DNA of 64,000 bases from Epsilonproteobacteria bacterium UBA4036 (lineage in GTDB: Bacteria > Campylobacterota > Campylobacteria > Campylobacterales > Arcobacteraceae). Location of the stretch: NCBI GenBank assembly GCA_002382325.1, contig DGAG01000011.1:186001-250000 (forward strand), written 5' to 3'. The translations under genes and the position numbers were made by a program. The stretch's first letter is position 1. Every line of letters begins with the position of its first letter. The notes beneath the pieces are model-generated. The model was not told where the DNA came from and searched no databases. It worked only from the letters and a program-made list of their open reading frames with translations. Below are positions 60,088-64,000 of this stretch, piece after piece.

Positions 60088-61457
60088 TAGGTATTGTAAT
60101 GTTTTTTACGGCTTTATTTATGCTTTTATTTGGATTTCCTGTTGCCTTTACTTTTGCCGCGGTTTCAGTGTTTTTTGGTATCAGTGCGGGAGTCATTGAA
60201 ATCTATTCATACGGTGGATTCGATGCGGGATTTATGGCAGGGTTGAGTGAGGGAATCACCGAGGGAATTGCCATGTTTGATTATATGCCTTTTCGAATTT
60301 TTTCCATTCAGCAAAATACGATTTTAATGGCGATTCCTATGTTTATTTTTATGGGAATTGTTCTACAAAAAACGGGCTTGGCTGAAAAACTTTTAGAGTC
60401 GATGGGATTTTTATTTGGAGAAATTCGAGGTGGAGTGGCAATTTCAACGGTATTAGTGGGGGCGTTATTGGCGGCCTCAACGGGTGTGGTAGGAGCTTCT
60501 GTGGTTGCCATGGGAGTGATTTCATTGCCTGTCATGCTTAAATACAAATACAGTCCAGAACTTGCCACGGGTACCATTTGTTCGGCTGGAACCTTGGGGC
60601 AAATTATTCCTCCTTCGATTGTATTAATTATTTTAGGGGATGTTTTTCAAGTGCCTGTGGGTGATTTGTTCTCAGCAGCGGTTTGGCCAGGATTATTACT
60701 TGTGGGGGCATACATTCTTTTTATTTTAATTATTTCTTACTATAAAAAAGATATGGCACCGGCTATTCCACCTGATCCCAGTCGAGGCAACAAACGAAAA
60801 CAAGTTTTTAAAGCGTTAATTGATATTATCCCTTCTTTAACACTCATTATTTTGGTATTGGGTTCAATTTTTGCAGGAATTGCCACACCTACTGAGTCTT
60901 CTGCTGTGGGCTGTTTTGGAGCGATTGGTTTGGCATTGATGTATCGTACTTACAGCAATGAAATGGTCAAAGAAGCTGCACTGGAATCGGTTAAAATCAC
61001 CTCAATGGTATTTGGTATCTTAATTGGGGCAACGGCATTTTCTATGGTGTTTTCATACACGGGGGGAGAAGATATTGTCCATGATTTTATGACCAGTCTT
61101 CCCGGAGATGAAAAATGGGGATTCATTATTTTTACCATGTTGGCGATTTTGGTTTTAGGATTTTTTATTGATTTTGTGGAAATTTCCTATATTATTGTTC
61201 CTATTTTAGTGCCGATTTCTGAAACTTTGGGCATCAATCCTGTGTGGTTTGCGATTTTGATTGCCATGAATTTACAAACCTCATTTTTAACCCCACCTTT
61301 TGGGTTCAGTCTCTTTTATTTAAAAGGGGTTGCACCAGCAGGGGTAAGCACCATGCAGATTTACAAAGGGGTATTACCGTTTATTGCCATACAAATCATT
61401 GTGTTAGCCATTTTGGCGATTTATCCTGAGTTTTTCGGATTAAATCCATTGTTATAA
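60084..61457 (+). CDS. dctM: TRAP transporter large permease DctM
   Basis: This 457-residue permease has about twelve membrane helices and moves the substrate with Na+. Typical are the early FFTALFMLLFGFPVAFTFAAVS, the ICSAGTLGQIIPPSIVLIILGD loop, and IATPTESSAVGCFGAIG. A family-like FIDFVEISYIIVPI segment is also present. It follows dctQ in the dctPQM order and is followed by a strong terminator. Confidence 0.93.
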   Translation: MIGIVMFFTALFMLLFGFPVAFTFAAVSVFFGISAGVIEIYSYGGFDAGFMAGLSEGITEGIAMFDYMPFRIFSIQQNTILMAIPMFIFMGIVLQKTGLAEKLLESMGFLFGEIRGGVAISTVLVGALLAASTGVVGASVVAMGVISLPVMLKYKYSPELATGTICSAGTLGQIIPPSIVLIILGDVFQVPVGDLFSAAVWPGLLLVGAYILFILIISYYKKDMAPAIPPDPSRGNKRKQVFKALIDIIPSLTLIILVLGSIFAGIATPTESSAVGCFGAIGLALMYRTYSNEMVKEAALESVKITSMVFGILIGATAFSMVFSYTGGEDIVHDFMTSLPGDEKWGFIIFTMLAILVLGFFIDFVEISYIIVPILVPISETLGINPVWFAILIAMNLQTSFLTPPFGFSLFYLKGVAPAGVSTMQIYKGVLPFIAIQIIVLAILAIYPEFFGLNPLL

Positions 61458-61464
61458 CCCAATA

Positions 61465-61491
61465 CAAAAGAAGCCACACAGGCTTCTTTTG
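61465..61491 (+). terminator. Terminator after dctM
   Basis: CAAAAGAAGCC-ACACA-GGCTTCTTTTG is a perfect 11-pair stem followed by TTTATTT. It is a strong, possibly bidirectional terminator closing the dctPQM transcript. Confidence 0.9.
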
Positions 61492-61509
61492 TTTATTTAA
61501 AGAAAGTTC

Positions 61510-61626
61510 ATGTACACCAACCAAAAAGCTTTAATTGAGATGATTGTTTTAAAACAGTGTGATAAAATGAACGCGTTTATCAATGATCCTCAACAAAAAA
61601 TTTATACCGTACCCAGAAGAGAGTAA
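61510..61626 (+). CDS. Possible 38-residue ORF
   Basis: A frame from ATG 61510 to TAA 61626 encodes 38 residues (MYTNQKALIEMIVLKQ, then NDPQQKIYTVPRRE). AGAAAG is a weak ribosome site. It lies between the dctM terminator and the dehydrogenase gene. It could be a tiny protein, a leader peptide or chance. Confidence 0.25.
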   Translation: MYTNQKALIEMIVLKQCDKMNAFINDPQQKIYTVPRRE

Positions 61627-61670
61627 AGTTTCACTTTTTTTATCATCAAATAATTAAAAAAGGAAAAGAA

Positions 61671-64000
61671 ATGCTAGAGGGAAATTACAAAAAATTTTAC
61701 GAAGAGATTATCTCATTTATACCTAAAGAGTATCTGTTTACCGATAAGTTACATACACTCACTTACGGCAGCGATGCCTCTTTTTATCGACTTATACCCA
61801 AAATTGTCATCAAAGCCCAAAATGCTTTACACGTCAAAACCATACTTGAACATGCCACGAAGTATCAGCTGAGTGTTACATTTAGAGCAGCGGGAACTTC
61901 ACTTTCAGGACAAGCCATCAGTGACTCTATTTTAGTCATTACTTCACGAAACTGGAGAGGGTTTGTGGTCTCACCACAAAAAGATTATATCAGTTTAGAG
62001 CCTTCCATTACGGGGGCTAGTGCCAATGCGGCATTGGCTCCTTTTGGAAAAAAAATAGGTCCAGACCCTGCAAGTATTGATGCAGCGATGATTGGAGGAA
62101 TTGCAGCGAATAATGCTTCGGGGATGTGTTGTGGTGTTGCTCAAAACTCCTACCAAACACTCAAATCGATGAAAATCATTTTTTACGATGGTACGGTTTT
62201 GGATACGTCTGATACGAGAAGCAAAGAGTTGTTTAAACAAAAACATTCTCAATTTATTGATCAATTAGATTCGTACGCCCAATCGGTTAAAGCCAATAAA
62301 AGTTTGAGTGAAAAAATCAAAAAGAAGTTTAAAATCAAAAACACCTGTGGTTACTCTTTAAATGCCTTGGTGGATTATGATGATGTGTTTGAAGTCTTGC
62401 AACACTTGATTATTGGAAGTGAAGGAACGTTAGCGTTTATTCAAGAGATAACGTACTATACGGTTGAAGATTATCAACACAAAGCCAGTAGCTTAGTCTT
62501 TTTTGAAAACATCAATGAAGCGTGCAGTGCCGTAGCAACACTTAAACTTTCAAAAGGTATTCAAGTGGATGCCGTTGAACTTATGGACAATAAAGCACTC
62601 AAATCTGTGCAAGACCAAAAAGGGATGCCCTCGTATTTAAAAGAGTTCAATGAAGACGTGGCGGCTTTATTGGTTGAAACCAGAGCCCCCAATGAAGATG
62701 CCTTAGTGCAACAAACACAAAAAATTGTAACCTTGCTTGAAGCGTTTAAAACCGTTCGAGAGATTGCCTTTACGTCCATAAAACAAGAGTATGAACTCTT
62801 TTGGAAAATACGAAAAGGACTTTTCCCTGCAGTGGGTGCAGTACGTCAAACGGGTACCACTGTAATCATAGAAGATGTGGCTTTTAATATCGAAGATTTA
62901 GCCCAAGGAACCCTACAGTTACAAGCGTTGTTCAAAAAACATGGTTATAACGAAGCCTTGATTTTTGGTCATGCGTTAGAGGGGAATTTACACTTTGTGT
63001 TTACCCAAGATTTCTCCACGCAAAAAGAGATTGCACGATACGATGCCTTTATGCAAGATGTTACACAATTAGTGGCAGTCAAATACCAAGGAAGTTTAAA
63101 AGCAGAACACGGCACAGGGCGAAATATGGCGGCATTTGTTGAACTGGAGTGGGGAAATGATGCGTATGCTTTAATGAAAGATATAAAGAATTTGTTTGAC
63201 CCTTTAGGCATTTTAAACCCAGGGGTGATTATCAACGAGGATCATGAAGCACATTTAAAAAACTTAAAACCTCTTCCTCGTACCAATGAAATTGTTGATA
63301 AGTGTATTGAGTGTGGGTTTTGTGAACCGTATTGTCCCTCAAACATCATCACCTTTACCCCACGGCATCGAATCATTGCTTCACGAGAAATCAGTCGCTT
63401 AGAAGATGAAGAGAACGATTTTATACAAAGCGAAGCACTGAAAAAAGCGTATCAGTACGATGGGCTTGAAACCTGTGCTACGTGCAGTTTGTGTTCAACC
63501 GTTTGTCCTGTGGGAATTGATACAGGAAACCTAACGAAATATTTGCGTAACAAACAAATACAACCCAGCCAAGAAAAACAAGCCGATTTTATCGTCAATC
63601 ATTTTTCAAGTGTGTTAAGTGGGGTTAAAATGGGTTTACGCGTTGCCAATTGGACGCACCGTATTTTAGGGACACGCAATATGGAAACACTCACTCAAGG
63701 ATTGCGAAAAATCTCTAAAAACACCATTCCATTGTGGACAAAAAGTTTACCCAAACCTGTGACCATCAACAAAAACAGTGTCAAACTCATTGCTTCATCG
63801 AAAAAAGTGGTCTATTTTACCTCATGTTTAAATCGAACCATGGGACAAGCCCAAAACAGCACCCAGACAGATAATCTTTTTGATGTCACCTTAGAATTAT
63901 TGACACGAGCAGGGTTTGAAGTGATTTTTCCTAATAACTTAGAGAATCTGTGTTGCGGAATGCCTTTTTCATCAAAAGGGTATTTTAATCAAGCCAATAA
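61671..64000 (+). CDS. FAD/Fe-S D-lactate dehydrogenase-type protein (runs off the window)
   Basis: The frame is open from ATG 61671, preceded by AAAAAAGGAAAAG, to the end of the window (776 codons), so the C-terminus is missing. The N-terminus is an FAD-binding type 4 (GlcD/Dld) domain: FRAAGTSLSGQAISDS, GGIAANNASGMCCG, IIGSEGTLAFI and GHALEGNLHFVF. Two ferredoxin clusters follow, CIECGFCEPYCPSN near residue 545 and CATCSLCSTVCPVG near 603. A first CCG motif LCCGMPFSSKG begins near residue 760. The architecture matches single-chain D-lactate dehydrogenases. A glycolate or D-2-hydroxyglutarate enzyme is possible. Confidence 0.92.
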   Translation, partial: MLEGNYKKFYEEIISFIPKEYLFTDKLHTLTYGSDASFYRLIPKIVIKAQNALHVKTILEHATKYQLSVTFRAAGTSLSGQAISDSILVITSRNWRGFVVSPQKDYISLEPSITGASANAALAPFGKKIGPDPASIDAAMIGGIAANNASGMCCGVAQNSYQTLKSMKIIFYDGTVLDTSDTRSKELFKQKHSQFIDQLDSYAQSVKANKSLSEKIKKKFKIKNTCGYSLNALVDYDDVFEVLQHLIIGSEGTLAFIQEITYYTVEDYQHKASSLVFFENINEACSAVATLKLSKGIQVDAVELMDNKALKSVQDQKGMPSYLKEFNEDVAALLVETRAPNEDALVQQTQKIVTLLEAFKTVREIAFTSIKQEYELFWKIRKGLFPAVGAVRQTGTTVIIEDVAFNIEDLAQGTLQLQALFKKHGYNEALIFGHALEGNLHFVFTQDFSTQKEIARYDAFMQDVTQLVAVKYQGSLKAEHGTGRNMAAFVELEWGNDAYALMKDIKNLFDPLGILNPGVIINEDHEAHLKNLKPLPRTNEIVDKCIECGFCEPYCPSNIITFTPRHRIIASREISRLEDEENDFIQSEALKKAYQYDGLETCATCSLCSTVCPVGIDTGNLTKYLRNKQIQPSQEKQADFIVNHFSSVLSGVKMGLRVANWTHRILGTRNMETLTQGLRKISKNTIPLWTKSLPKPVTINKNSVKLIASSKKVVYFTSCLNRTMGQAQNSTQTDNLFDVTLELLTRAGFEVIFPNNLENLCCGMPFSSKGYFNQAN

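Overview
This window looks like a chromosome segment from a Campylobacterota bacterium, most likely an Arcobacter relative. It is AT-rich and densely packed. It carries a futalosine-type menaquinone prenyltransferase (mqnP), an RNase J with a long polar N-terminal extension, histidine kinases with the HQW-type H-box common in this group, and the gene run rpmE-rsmI-rlmB-(periplasmic protein)-aminotransferase-hom, which as I recall is also found in Campylobacter. No rRNA genes or CRISPR arrays were seen. There are three tRNA genes: Arg-TCG, Val-GAC and Pro-GGG.

Layout: 1-5043 holds a cut-off histidine kinase, proA, trxA with a divergent HxlR-type regulator, a CPA2 antiporter, a J-domain protein and a PAS protein. 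5126-14022 is an integrated mobile element of about 8.9 kb in the 3' half of tRNA-Arg, flanked by a 48-bp direct repeat with one mismatch. It carries a tyrosine integrase, an Xis/AlpA-like protein, a divergent HTH protein, a winged-helix replication-type protein with iteron-like repeats inside its gene, three small helical proteins, a VirB6/TrbL-like membrane protein, a dense palindrome cluster resembling an origin of transfer, a MobV-like relaxase, a TrbJ/VirB5-like protein and a YkgJ-type cysteine-cluster protein. It has no conjugation ATPase. This is the most unusual part of the window: apparently a mobilizable element that brings its own pilus-tip/channel-type subunits but must borrow the rest of the type IV secretion machine.

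14132-24681 is core: mqnP, miaA, the rpmE-to-hom run, a MATE transporter, a two-component pair and an RRM RNA-binding protein. 24911-40540 is core and operonic: gltX, a tiny membrane ORF, rlmN, a nucleoside-phosphorylase-like protein, a SIMPL-like protein and hisF on one strand. On the other strand lie rsmA-rnj-kdsD-pseudouridine synthase-rarA-hemJ-phoH-hydroxyacid dehydrogenase and a two-gene fumarate reductase/succinate dehydrogenase-like pair. 40551-51443 holds tRNA-Val, a degenerate receiver protein with a cysteine cluster, bluB, tRNA-Pro, asnB, an AEC transporter with a broken or non-standard start, a PiT phosphate transporter, a DEAD-box helicase and accC-accB.

51604-64000 starts with dCMP deaminase and a methyltransferase. 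It then becomes one same-strand block that reads as a lactate (or related 2-hydroxyacid) module: LutABC oxidation proteins, a two-component system with an ABC-type periplasmic sensor domain, a TRAP transporter (dctP, a very strong hairpin, dctQ, dctM), a terminator, and an FAD/Fe-S D-lactate-dehydrogenase-type protein that runs off the right edge.
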